Assembly (NCBI RefSeq): GCF_046844695.1
Contig: NZ_CP177354.1
Coordinates: 5,456,001 to 5,520,000 of the forward strand
Source: Pokkaliibacter plantistimulans
Lineage (GTDB): Bacteria; Pseudomonadota; Gammaproteobacteria; Pseudomonadales; Balneatricaceae
Direction of reading: 5' to 3'
DNA length: 64,000 bases
The position numbers and the translations under genes were made by a program. The notes under the pieces are model-generated. The model ran no database searches. It saw only the letters and a program-made list of their open reading frames with translations, and was not told the DNA's origin. This document shows, piece after piece, positions 1-8,609 of this stretch. Each line of letters begins with the position of its first letter. Positions within the stretch are counted from its first letter, which is position 1.

Positions 1-106
1 CAGTACATTGAAACAAACCCTGCTCACCGTTGCGGTGAGCAGCGGTCCCCTTCCCCGGCAAAGCGCGTTAAACTGCCTGCTCTGTTCCATTTCAGGATGC
101 ACCGCC

Positions 107-727
107 ATGGCGCTGGCCCGTCTCTACTATATCCATGATCCGATGTGCAGCTGGTGCTGGGCATTTGCTCCTACCTGGGCGGCATTACGTGCAGCACTTC
201 CCGAGGGAGTAAGCAGCGAGAGATTGCTGGGAGGGCTGGCTCCCGACAGCACAACCCCTATGCCACCTCAACAGCGTCAGCAGATTCAGCAGACCTGGCG
301 CCACATCGAACATAACCTGGGCACGCCTTTCAATCATGCCTTCTGGACCGAATGTACACCGGTTCGCAGTACCTATCCGGCCTGCCGTGCCGTGATTGCT
401 GCACGCTTCTGGGATGCCGAAGACGCCATGATTCGTGCCATTCAGGAAGCCTATTACCTCAACGCGCAAAATCCTGCTGAACCCTCCACCCTGGTCAGCT
501 GCGCTCATGCCCTGGGCTTGCCGGTAGAGGCGTTTGCCGAACGACTTTACAGTGAACAAACCGAAATCCGCTTGCAGGAAGAGATTCAGCGGTGCGTGGA
601 GTGGGGCGTGCGCGGTTTCCCCAGCTTGGTTCTGACCTTTCGTGACAAGCGCTATAACCTGACAGTGGACTATAATCATCCGCAACACATGGCTGACGAA
701 ATTTACACATTGCTGGGAATGCACTGA
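107..727 (+). CDS. DsbA family (FrnE-like) thiol oxidoreductase
   Basis: Thioredoxin-fold protein of 206 residues. A CSWC dithiol lies at residues 14-17 in YYIHDPMCSWCWAF, directly after the first strand, which is where DsbA/FrnE-type proteins carry their redox pair. An in-frame start at 8 would add 33 residues without fold character, so the ATG at 107 is preferred. No signal peptide is visible, so a cytoplasmic FrnE-like role is more likely than the periplasmic DsbA role; the substrate is unknown. An M48 lipoprotein gene follows 100 bp downstream on the same strand. Confidence 0.8.
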   Translation: MALARLYYIHDPMCSWCWAFAPTWAALRAALPEGVSSERLLGGLAPDSTTPMPPQQRQQIQQTWRHIEHNLGTPFNHAFWTECTPVRSTYPACRAVIAARFWDAEDAMIRAIQEAYYLNAQNPAEPSTLVSCAHALGLPVEAFAERLYSEQTEIRLQEEIQRCVEWGVRGFPSLVLTFRDKRYNLTVDYNHPQHMADEIYTLLGMH

Positions 728-827
728 CACACGGCAGCGAGCAGTGCTGCCGGATGGGTGACAGGCAGGCACTGCAGTGTTTCTCAGCGACAGAAACCAC
801 TGGATGGAAACGGAGTATCTATAACCC

Positions 828-1619
828 ATGTTACGTAGCGCTTTCACCCTCTGCCTGCTGGCCACTCTGGCAGGTTGCAGTACCTCTCCTTTAGGCCGGC
901 AGCAACTCAAACTGATGCCCGATGCCGAAGTTCAGCAGATGGGACTGCAGTCCTTTAATCAGATGAAAAAGGACACTCCCATCAGCAATGACAAAAAGCA
1001 GAATACCTATGTCAGCTGCGTGGCACAGAAAGTCGTCGCCGAAATTCCCTCCCAGTATGGCAAACAGGCCTGGGAAATCGTGGTATTCAAATCAGACGAT
1101 GCCAACGCCTTTGCCCTGCCCGGCGGCAAGATAGGCGTCTACACAGGTCTGCTGAAGGTTGCCAAAAATCAGGACCAGCTGGCCGCCGTCATCGGGCATG
1201 AGGTCGGCCACGTTCTGGCTGGCCACTCCAACGAGCGCCTCTCCACCCAGTACGTCACACAGGCCGGGCTGTCGATTGCCAGTGCTGCTGCGGGCACTAA
1301 CCAGAACAGCCAGCAGATGCTGCAACTACTGGGCGTCGGTGCCCAGTACGGAGTCATTCTGCCGTTCAGCCGCACGCAGGAAAGTGAAGCGGATCTGATT
1401 GGCCTGGACCTCATGGCCAGCGCCGGTTTCAATCCGGAGCAGAGCATCAGTCTGTGGCAGAACATGAGCAAAGAAGGCGGTGCGACACCACCGGAGCTGC
1501 TGTCAACGCACCCTGCGCCTGCACACCGCATTGACAACCTGCGAGCGCGCCTTGGTGTGGCCACACCGCTCTATCAACAGGCCCGTGCTCAGGGTAAACA
1601 ACCCAACTGTAAAATCTGA
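828..1619 (+). CDS. M48 family metallopeptidase lipoprotein (LoiP/YcaL-like)
   Basis: A zinc peptidase of 263 residues. The N-terminus is a lipoprotein signal with lipobox LAGC (Cys16), which predicts membrane anchoring. The zinc motif HEVGH is at residues 124-128, and the third-ligand motif ESEAD starts near residue 185. The domain matches the compact periplasmic M48 proteins such as E. coli LoiP and YcaL, which act in outer-membrane protein quality control. The real substrate cannot be read from the sequence. The length is normal and the reading frame intact. Confidence 0.88.
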   Translation: MLRSAFTLCLLATLAGCSTSPLGRQQLKLMPDAEVQQMGLQSFNQMKKDTPISNDKKQNTYVSCVAQKVVAEIPSQYGKQAWEIVVFKSDDANAFALPGGKIGVYTGLLKVAKNQDQLAAVIGHEVGHVLAGHSNERLSTQYVTQAGLSIASAAAGTNQNSQQMLQLLGVGAQYGVILPFSRTQESEADLIGLDLMASAGFNPEQSISLWQNMSKEGGATPPELLSTHPAPAHRIDNLRARLGVATPLYQQARAQGKQPNCKI

Positions 1620-1761
1620 ATCCAGTAGCGCTGTTGACAGACGTGAACAGCGCTACTTGTGCGCCTTGCCGGGCCACAGCGCTGGCCGGGTCAGGGGTAT
1701 CATCCCCTGGCAAAGGGAGTTACCATTGCCCGACATTCATAAACTGTAAAAAGGCCGTTCC

Positions 1762-2241
1762 ATGCAAATCAGCAAACACTCAGTGGTTTCCATCCACTAC
1801 ACCCTGCGCAATGACGCTGGCGAGGAGCTGGACTCATCGGTTGGCGGACAACCACTGAATTACATTCAGGGCATGGGCAACCTGATCTCTGGTCTGGAAG
1901 AAGCACTGGAAGGTCGTCAGGCCGGTGAGAAACTGAATGTGACCGTTCCTGCCGAGAAGGCTTACGGCGAGCGTGAAGATCAGCTGGTACAGCAAGTTCC
2001 ACTGACTGCTTTTGGCGGCGTTGAGAATATCGAGCCTGGCATGCGTTTCCATGCTGAAACCGATCACGGCCCCCATGTTGTAGTGGTATTGGAAGTGGAT
2101 GACGAGCACGTTGTTGTCGACGGCAACCACCCACTGGCAGGCGAAACCCTGCACTTTGAAGTGGAAATCACCGAAGTACGTGAAGCCAGCCAGGACGAGC
2201 TGTCACATGGCCATGTACATGGCCCAGGTTGCGATCACTAA
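1762..2241 (+). CDS. FKBP-type peptidyl-prolyl isomerase, SlyD-like
   Basis: A protein of 159 residues with the SlyD layout. It opens with an FKBP half, continues with an insert-in-flap region beginning near AYGEREDQLVQQVP (chaperone part), then returns to the FKBP fold. The C-terminus is a short histidine-rich tail, HGHVHGPGCDH, consistent with metal binding but much shorter than in E. coli SlyD. It is expected to be a cytoplasmic prolyl isomerase and chaperone, in SlyD linked to nickel handling. A strong intrinsic terminator follows at 2300-2337, so the gene ends its transcript. Confidence 0.9.
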   Translation: MQISKHSVVSIHYTLRNDAGEELDSSVGGQPLNYIQGMGNLISGLEEALEGRQAGEKLNVTVPAEKAYGEREDQLVQQVPLTAFGGVENIEPGMRFHAETDHGPHVVVVLEVDDEHVVVDGNHPLAGETLHFEVEITEVREASQDELSHGHVHGPGCDH

Positions 2242-2299
2242 GAACGCATTGGCGTTCCAGATGTGTACACCTGACGCTGCGTCCAAATGCAGCAACAAC

Positions 2300-2337
2300 A
2301 AAAAACCGCGGTTGATCCGCGGTTTTTTGTTTTTTTA
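2300..2337 (+). terminator. Intrinsic terminator after the slyD-like gene
   Basis: A perfect 12-bp stem (AAAAAACCGCGG at 2300-2311 with CCGCGGTTTTTT at 2317-2328) closes a 5-base loop and is followed by GTTTTTTT. The A-tract on the left means it could also stop transcription arriving from the minus-strand DUF1850 gene. Confidence 0.92.
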
Positions 2338-2358
2338 TCCCACCGATTCTGGTCGCTA

Positions 2359-2763
2359 CTAACCGGCGTCATCACAATGGCTATCTGAGGATGCCCAGAG
2401 CTGGTAAGGCGTATTCCGATCTGCCCCATCACGCGGCAGCCAGCTGGCCAGTGGTGCACACTGACCACCACTGCACAGCTGCAATGCATTGGTAAAACCG
2501 GAGTCGGGCAGCGTCAGCTCAGGCACCGCCATATGACGCTGGCTCACCCACCAGCCCTGCTTGAGCACCGCATCGGCATCAGGCTCCATACCCGCTCCGC
2601 TGCCCTGCACCCGGTTCTCCGTCAGCACCAGCTTTGGCGGTTCTACTCGGTAATGCTCATGCCACTGTACGCGCTCTACCGAGTGCATCCAGTGCAATTC
2701 AAACTCCTGCGTCTGCACGGCCATGGCAGCGTAACCGGCCACGGCCAGACATAACCAGCTCAT
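2359..2763 (-). CDS. DUF1850 protein, TRAP-TAXI partner
   Basis: A small protein of 134 residues starting with a hydrophobic N-terminal segment (MSWLCLAVAGYAAMA). DUF1850 proteins are typically encoded directly downstream of fused TRAP permeases of the TAXI type, as here. The start chosen is the ATG at 2763, which overlaps the permease stop codon by one base (TGATG); an upstream in-frame start at 2817 would lie inside the permease gene. The overlap implies translational coupling. The function of the family is not established; a periplasmic or membrane-attached accessory role is inferred. Confidence 0.75.
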   Translation of the reverse strand: MSWLCLAVAGYAAMAVQTQEFELHWMHSVERVQWHEHYRVEPPKLVLTENRVQGSGAGMEPDADAVLKQGWWVSQRHMAVPELTLPDSGFTNALQLCSGGQCAPLASWLPRDGADRNTPYQLWASSDSHCDDAG

Positions 2764-4805
2764 CACTGCCCCCGTATTGCCAGTGCGGCATGCTGACGTC
2801 GGCGCCACCAATGCCATGCAATAAAGGATGCCGACAAGGCGAAGCCTGCTTCATCGGTCGCGGGTAACGCCACCACCAGACTCAGGGCCGCCACCGCTGC
2901 CCAGCAGCGCTCCCACCAGCGCAGCCGCTCAAACAGGAAGCCAATACTTGCCGCACCACCCAGGCCGATGGCGACCAGCGCTTTCACCACGACATAAGCC
3001 GTCGCCATGTAGGAATCCCCCTGCAGCATCAGCGCCGGGGAATACACCGCCATATAGGGCACAACAAAACCTGCCATGGCAATACGCAGGCAGTTCAGAC
3101 TGATCTTCAGCCCCGATGCGGATGCGATTGGTGCAGCTGCAAAGGCCGCCAGCGCCACCGGAGGCGTCAGGTCAGCCATGATGCCGAAGTAGAACACAAA
3201 CATATGGGAGACAATCAACGGCACTCCCAGCTCAAGCAGCACCGGCGCCACCAGCGATGAGGTAATGATGTAGTTGGGAATGGTAGGAATCCCCATGCCC
3301 AGCACCAGACTGGTCAGCATGGTCAGCACCAGACTGAGAAACAGACTGCCCGCCCCCAGCGACAGAATCGCCTGAGTCAGATTCCCGGCCAGCCCGGTCA
3401 GGGTCATGATGGCAATGATGGTGCCGACCAGTGCGCAGGCGATACCTACGGGCAAGGCATGCAGGGCGCCCTGCACCATCCCCTGCACGGTCAGATGTAA
3501 TGCTTCAGCGCGGCCTTTACGCAGCAGATTGAACAGTACCAGCAGCGCAATCACCAGCAGCACCGGCACCATGCCGTACTTGAAGAACGTCGAGGCCAGC
3601 AGACCCAGGGCGACCCAGAACAGCACCCGCTGCCACAACGCACTCATGCGCAGTGCCAGAGGCGAACCGAGAATCACCAGCGCCGTCATGGCCAGCCCGA
3701 CGCTGCCGGAAAACAGCGGGGTATAGCCAGAGAACAGCAGAAACACCAGCACCGCCAGCGGGATAATCAGATACCAGTCTCGCTTGAATGCCAGCCAGGC
3801 ATTGGGACACTCTTCCTTGCTGAGGCCAAACAGGCCCAGCCGCCCTGCCTCCAGATGCACCATCCACAGCACCGTAACGAAATAGAGGATGGCCGGTACC
3901 AGTGCAGCCTTGACGATATCGATGTAAGGCACATTGAGGGTTTCAGCCATGATAAAGGCCACCGCCCCCATCACTGGCGGCATGATCTGCCCGCCCATGG
4001 AGGACGTCGCCTCCACTGCACCGGCAAAAGCCGGCTGATAGCCGAAGCGCTTCATCAGGGGAATCGTGAACTGGCCTGTAGTGACCACATTGGCGACCCC
4101 GGAACCGTTGATGGTTCCCATCATCGCTGATGAAATCACCGACACCTTGGCAGGCCCACCCTGGCTGGAGCCGACCAGCCCCAGAGCCACATCGTTGAAC
4201 AGGCGGATCATCCCTGCCTGCTCAAGAAAGCTGCCAAACAGGATGAACAGAAAGATATAGGACGACGAGACGTAGGTCGGAATGCCAAAAATGCCTTCCG
4301 TACCCAGAAACAGCTGGTTGATAACCTGATCAACACCATAGCCCCGGCTCTCAAACAGCCCCGGCATGTATTCACCGAACAGACCGTAGAGCACAAACAG
4401 CAGACAGATCAGCGGTAACGCTGGCCCCATCAGTCGATAAGCACCGACAAACACCAGACTGACCATCAGGGTGCCCACCACCATGTCGGTCATGGAAGGA
4501 TCACCCGAACGTAGCACCAGATCAGCTTCAAATACCCAGTGGTATAACCCCAGTACAAAACTGCCCACCGCCAGCAGCATGAACAGTGCCTTGAGCAGCG
4601 CCGGACGATACTGATCGGCGGCCATCCAGAAAATCAGTGCCAGCAGAAAACCGACATGGACCGAGCGCACCACCTGACTGGAAAGAGGACTGAAAATGGC
4701 GGTGATCAATTGAAAGGTGACAAAGGCCAGGGCAATCCAGAACACCCCGCGCGAGACAGATTCCGAGCCAGTGACTCCGGACGTTTCCTTATCGACAGCT
4801 GACAC
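2763..4805 (-). CDS. TRAP transporter fused permease (4TM/12TM, TAXI type)
   Basis: A very hydrophobic 680-residue protein matching the fused DctQ-DctM type of TRAP permease. The N-terminal four helices correspond to the small subunit. The following large domain holds conserved stretches such as MGTINGSGVANVVTTGQFTI and GMGIPTIPNYIITSS. Such fused permeases pair with TAXI-class binding proteins and drive ion-coupled uptake of organic acids. The TAXI gene lies just upstream (4933-5883) on the same strand and the DUF1850 gene overlaps the 3' end, so all three form one operon. The substrate is not predictable from sequence. Confidence 0.92.
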   Translation of the reverse strand: MSAVDKETSGVTGSESVSRGVFWIALAFVTFQLITAIFSPLSSQVVRSVHVGFLLALIFWMAADQYRPALLKALFMLLAVGSFVLGLYHWVFEADLVLRSGDPSMTDMVVGTLMVSLVFVGAYRLMGPALPLICLLFVLYGLFGEYMPGLFESRGYGVDQVINQLFLGTEGIFGIPTYVSSSYIFLFILFGSFLEQAGMIRLFNDVALGLVGSSQGGPAKVSVISSAMMGTINGSGVANVVTTGQFTIPLMKRFGYQPAFAGAVEATSSMGGQIMPPVMGAVAFIMAETLNVPYIDIVKAALVPAILYFVTVLWMVHLEAGRLGLFGLSKEECPNAWLAFKRDWYLIIPLAVLVFLLFSGYTPLFSGSVGLAMTALVILGSPLALRMSALWQRVLFWVALGLLASTFFKYGMVPVLLVIALLVLFNLLRKGRAEALHLTVQGMVQGALHALPVGIACALVGTIIAIMTLTGLAGNLTQAILSLGAGSLFLSLVLTMLTSLVLGMGIPTIPNYIITSSLVAPVLLELGVPLIVSHMFVFYFGIMADLTPPVALAAFAAAPIASASGLKISLNCLRIAMAGFVVPYMAVYSPALMLQGDSYMATAYVVVKALVAIGLGGAASIGFLFERLRWWERCWAAVAALSLVVALPATDEAGFALSASFIAWHWWRRRQHAALAIRGQ

Positions 4806-4885
4806 TGCAGACCCTCTACTACCGACCCTGAGGTCTTACCAACAGGCAATCCCTGCTCACTACCGCAGCAGGGATAACAGAAGGA

Positions 4886-4909
4886 GCGGCTCCTCAACAG
4901 AAGAGCCGC
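4886..4909 (-). other. Intercistronic hairpin between TAXI gene and TRAP permease
   Basis: GCGGCTC (4886-4892) and GAGCCGC (4903-4909) form a 7-bp GC-rich stem 23 bases past the binding-protein stop codon, with no clear T-run after it on the minus strand. Such hairpins between a binding-protein gene and its permease often leave the binding protein more abundant; that role is inferred. Confidence 0.45.
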
Positions 4910-4932
4910 CTGGATCAGTAAACAGCGTTTGC

Positions 4933-5883
4933 TTACTTGATCAGACCTTTTTCCCGGAAGTAACGCTCAGCACCCGGATGCAACGGCACAGGCATGCCCT
5001 GCAACGCATGCTCCAGTGAGATACCTTTGGCAGCAGAGTGTGAGGCGACCAGTTTGTCGAGGTTTTCAAAAATGCCCTTGGTCATGGCATAGGCCACGTC
5101 ATCGGACACATCTGCACGAGTCACCAGATAGTTGTAGATGCTTGCCGTCTGCACGGGCTCAGTCTGGCCACTGTAGGTATCGGCAGGAATTTCGGCGACG
5201 TTGTACGCCGGATCATCGGTTTTCTTGATCACATCTGCAGGAATGGAGACCACCACAATGTCGTGAGTGGAGGCCAGGTCACGAATGGAGGCGACCCCCA
5301 GCCCTGCTGACTGCAGGGTGGCATCCAGCTGACGGTTTTTCATCAGTTCTACCGACTCGCCGAACGGCAGATACTGCACATCCATATCGTCGTAGCTCAG
5401 GCCTGCCGCAGCAAACAACGTCCGCGCATTCAGCTCGGTACCGGACTTAGGTGCGCCCACGGACACCCGCTTACCCTTGAGATCTGCCAGGGTTTTGATA
5501 CCCGACTCTTTGCTGGCAACGATCTGTACAAAGTTGGGGTAGATGGCGGCAATGCCGCGCAGTTTGTTCAGCGGCGCCTTGAAGCCGGCATCCGCATTGC
5601 CTTTCCAGGCGTTGCTGAGGGAGTCACCGAGGGTGAAGGCCAGTTCACCACGGCCCTGTTGCAGCAGGTTAAGGTTTTCCACCGACGCCTTGGTGGACTG
5701 CACCGTCACCTTACTGTCGGGGATACTCTCGGCATAGATGGAAGACAGGGTATTACCCAGAGGGTAATAGACCCCGCTGGTACCGCCGGTCAGAACATTC
5801 ACAAATTCCTTGGCCTGTACTACCGGAGCAGCCAGACCAGACAACGTCAGGGTTAAAGCCAGGGTCTTGATTATTTTTTTCAT
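4933..5883 (-). CDS. TAXI family TRAP substrate-binding protein
   Basis: A secreted binding protein of 316 residues. The start at 5883 gives a clean signal peptide (MKKIIKTLALTLTLSGLAA, cleavage near VQA-KEF); an in-frame extension to 5961 lacks this and is rejected. The mature N-terminus carries the TAXI motif GGTSGVYYPLGN, and the body shows the usual two-lobed binding-protein features. It should deliver an organic anion, often glutamate or another carboxylate in this class, to the fused permease encoded downstream. Confidence 0.92.
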   Translation of the reverse strand: MKKIIKTLALTLTLSGLAAPVVQAKEFVNVLTGGTSGVYYPLGNTLSSIYAESIPDSKVTVQSTKASVENLNLLQQGRGELAFTLGDSLSNAWKGNADAGFKAPLNKLRGIAAIYPNFVQIVASKESGIKTLADLKGKRVSVGAPKSGTELNARTLFAAAGLSYDDMDVQYLPFGESVELMKNRQLDATLQSAGLGVASIRDLASTHDIVVVSIPADVIKKTDDPAYNVAEIPADTYSGQTEPVQTASIYNYLVTRADVSDDVAYAMTKGIFENLDKLVASHSAAKGISLEHALQGMPVPLHPGAERYFREKGLIK

Positions 5884-6071
5884 GCCTTTCGCTCTATCAA
5901 CGTAGGGGAGTGTAGAAATGGATCGGTGTGGCAGAAGTACAGCACGCTCCTCTGCCCACACACCCGAAATAACGTGCCAGTTGAATGTAGACGATAAATT
6001 CCGTCGACTCCAACCATCACGACATTTAATCGAACACGCCCGCTCACTGGCAGCGGGCTATAGCAGGGCCC

Positions 6072-7907
6072 TTAGTGCAACCGCAGGGAATCCTGAACGC
6101 CCTTGGTGGTTTCCGGAATCAGGTCAACAGGACGGAACACTTCCACCTGCCCCTGATGGCCACGCAGCTGGACTCGCCCGACCGACTCCCAGTTGAGATC
6201 CGGCGCCAGCTTGTAGGTGGACTCCGCCACCAGCAGACGGCTGCCGTATTCCTTGTTGAGGTGCTCAAGCCGCGCCGCCATGTTCACTGCATCGCCATGC
6301 ACCGTATAGTTGCGCCGGTCCGGTGCGCCAACTGACCCGGCCACCACATCGCCGGTATTGATACCAATCCGGCACTGCAGCGCCTCGCCTTCAAAACGCA
6401 TGTGCGACAACGCTGTCAGAATCGACCTGGCTGCCCGCAGCGCGCGCTGGGCGTGGTCGGGCTGCTCGTTGGGAACATTGAAGGTGGCCAGAATGGCATC
6501 CCCCTGGAACTGGGTGATGATGCCGCCTTCCTGCTCGATAATTTCCACCAGCAGGGAGAAATAGGCATTCAGCACGCTGACCAGACGGGTGGCTGGCATC
6601 CGCTGAGTGAGGCCGGTGAAGCCTTCAAGATCACAGAACAGGATCGTTGCAGTGCACTGGCGGGGAGAAATTTCTCCGCCCTCTTTTACCAGCTGCATGG
6701 CAATGGCTTCCGGCACGTACTGCCCCAACAGACGCTGTGCCAGCTGGTGCTGGCGCATATCATCCAGCATCACGTTGTAAGCACGCGCGACCTGATTGAC
6801 CTCACGGATATAGCTGGAAGGCAGGTACTGGGCCTTTTCCAGCCGTGCACCGTGGATACCGTCCATACGTCGAGCCACCTGACGAATCTTGCCGCCAATA
6901 CGGCGCCCTACCAGCCCTGTAATCATGAGTGCCAGCAGCATCGAGCCTGCACCGAAGGCAGCATAGCGCTGCAGGCGGCTGATCACCGGCGGCAGCTGGC
7001 TTTCGGTGACATACATGCCCAGCGTCCAGGCCCCCGGCCCGTAGCCACTGATGTCCTGATAGACATACAGCACGCCCTGACCATCCCGCTGCAGATAATG
7101 GCTGTGTAACCCCGGCACCTGCATCCAGCCACGCTTGCCTTCATCGGCCTGATAAATGCCGCCGAGCAGCGGGTCTTTCAGCTGGTCAATGGTGGGCAAC
7201 GGGTGATCGATGGTGGAGCGGTAACCACCGATATCGAACAGCGCCGGATGGGCCAGCACCCGGTGCTGATCATCCAGAATAAAAATAGTGCGATTGATCT
7301 GCTCGGAAAGGGCAGCCAGAAACAGCGAAATTTCACGGATGTCGACCGCGGCCAGCAAGGTGCCCAGATAACGGCGACCATCATGCAGCGGCACCGCCAC
7401 CGGGATGACCGTGCGCCCCAGACGCTGGCTCAGGCGCGGCTCCATCCAGGTGACGCCATACATCATCGGTGCCCGGTTCAGCCACTGGGTGACCCAGCCG
7501 CTGTGGCGCCAGTCTTCACTGACCACCAGATTGTCCTCACGCTGAGCAGAGATCAGGCTCTTGTCCGGGCGAATCAGCACCATCCCCACCACCTGCGGGG
7601 TCGTGGCCATGGCGCCGTTGATCAGCGTGCCGATTTCAGTGTCGTTAGTCGCATCGACCTTGCCATCCTGAATGATGTCGGTCAGATAGGTCAGCTGGGT
7701 ATTCACCGGACTCAGATGGCCGTAGACCTGATTGACCACCGTGGTCATGGTCATCTGGGTCAGCTCACCGAGCATTTCCCGGCTGTTATGACTGGCATTG
7801 GTCAGGCCGAGATACAACACGCTACCGATACCCAGCACGACGACCAGACTGAAGCTGGAGATCAACAGGGTGGTGATGGAAATACAGCGCGTACGCAGTC
7901 GGCTCAT
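6072..7907 (-). CDS. Membrane adenylate/guanylate cyclase with CACHE-like sensor and HAMP
   Basis: A 611-residue sensor cyclase. Order: a transmembrane helix near residues 13-34, a large periplasmic region of about 280 residues resembling a double CACHE sensor, a second helix near 318-340, a HAMP-like linker, then a class III nucleotide cyclase domain from about residue 415. Metal-binding aspartates appear in FCDLEGF and FQGDAILATF, and the conserved TVHGDAVNMAARLE follows. It should make cAMP (or cGMP) in response to a periplasmic small molecule. The secreted protein at 7909-8448 is encoded one base upstream, suggesting a joint sensing unit. Confidence 0.88.
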   Translation of the reverse strand: MSRLRTRCISITTLLISSFSLVVVLGIGSVLYLGLTNASHNSREMLGELTQMTMTTVVNQVYGHLSPVNTQLTYLTDIIQDGKVDATNDTEIGTLINGAMATTPQVVGMVLIRPDKSLISAQREDNLVVSEDWRHSGWVTQWLNRAPMMYGVTWMEPRLSQRLGRTVIPVAVPLHDGRRYLGTLLAAVDIREISLFLAALSEQINRTIFILDDQHRVLAHPALFDIGGYRSTIDHPLPTIDQLKDPLLGGIYQADEGKRGWMQVPGLHSHYLQRDGQGVLYVYQDISGYGPGAWTLGMYVTESQLPPVISRLQRYAAFGAGSMLLALMITGLVGRRIGGKIRQVARRMDGIHGARLEKAQYLPSSYIREVNQVARAYNVMLDDMRQHQLAQRLLGQYVPEAIAMQLVKEGGEISPRQCTATILFCDLEGFTGLTQRMPATRLVSVLNAYFSLLVEIIEQEGGIITQFQGDAILATFNVPNEQPDHAQRALRAARSILTALSHMRFEGEALQCRIGINTGDVVAGSVGAPDRRNYTVHGDAVNMAARLEHLNKEYGSRLLVAESTYKLAPDLNWESVGRVQLRGHQGQVEVFRPVDLIPETTKGVQDSLRLH

Positions 7908-7908
7908 A

Positions 7909-8448
7909 TCAGGGTGAAACCTTGGTCAGAGTGGCATCCAGTTCGCGACGCAGCACATTGTCGCTCATGCTCACGTAGTGCAGCTGCATGCCCTGCGCCG
8001 TCAGGGTGCGCTCATAGGTCTGCAGCTCGTAGGTACCTTCTTCATCAATAATCAGTGCATAGACGCAGAGCGTCTTGTCCTTGATCCGCGCCCACAGGTA
8101 AGGTTCGCCCTGCAACGGATCATGGGGAATCTTGCGACCGAAGACGTTGGTCTTCATGGCCGAGGCAAACACATTGGGCTTGTGCGTGGCGGTAAAGCTG
8201 GCCTCATTCTGGAAATGACTGACCGCCCGGCCATTGCGATACACCACAGTGGTCCAGCTCAGGTTGAATGCCTGAGGGTTATCCGCCAGAGGATGGATGC
8301 TGACCCGCAGATCACGGGTATTCTCCCCTGACTCCTCCATATGGCCCAGATAGTCACCGTAAAAGCTGCTGATGGATTCGGCCCGTGCCCACCCTGCCAG
8401 TAAGCACAGCACCCAGACCATGCTCCAGCGTACCGCCTTGCTCATCAA
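7909..8448 (-). CDS. Conserved secreted protein beside the sensor cyclase
   Basis: A 179-residue protein with a signal peptide (SMVWVLCLLAGWARA, cleavage before ESISS). No known domain is recognised. The mature part is mixed alpha/beta in composition without membrane segments. ATG codons at 8448 and 8445 are both possible. Its stop is separated from the cyclase start by a single base, so the two genes are surely co-transcribed and possibly translationally coupled. A periplasmic role modulating or feeding the CACHE-like sensor is an inference from position only. Confidence 0.7.
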   Translation of the reverse strand: MMSKAVRWSMVWVLCLLAGWARAESISSFYGDYLGHMEESGENTRDLRVSIHPLADNPQAFNLSWTTVVYRNGRAVSHFQNEASFTATHKPNVFASAMKTNVFGRKIPHDPLQGEPYLWARIKDKTLCVYALIIDEEGTYELQTYERTLTAQGMQLHYVSMSDNVLRRELDATLTKVSP

Positions 8449-8609
8449 TCCTCCTTATGCGGCTCTACCGCTCATTGCCCTGCTCGCGGGCATGATTATG
8501 GGTTATCCCGCCCATCTGTCGCCAAAGTCGGCCATGTCGATGATAACCTTCGTTTTTGTGCTTGCATTTTAGCCTCAAGCTGACAAAGCTGTATTCACCT
8601 TGTTGTCAG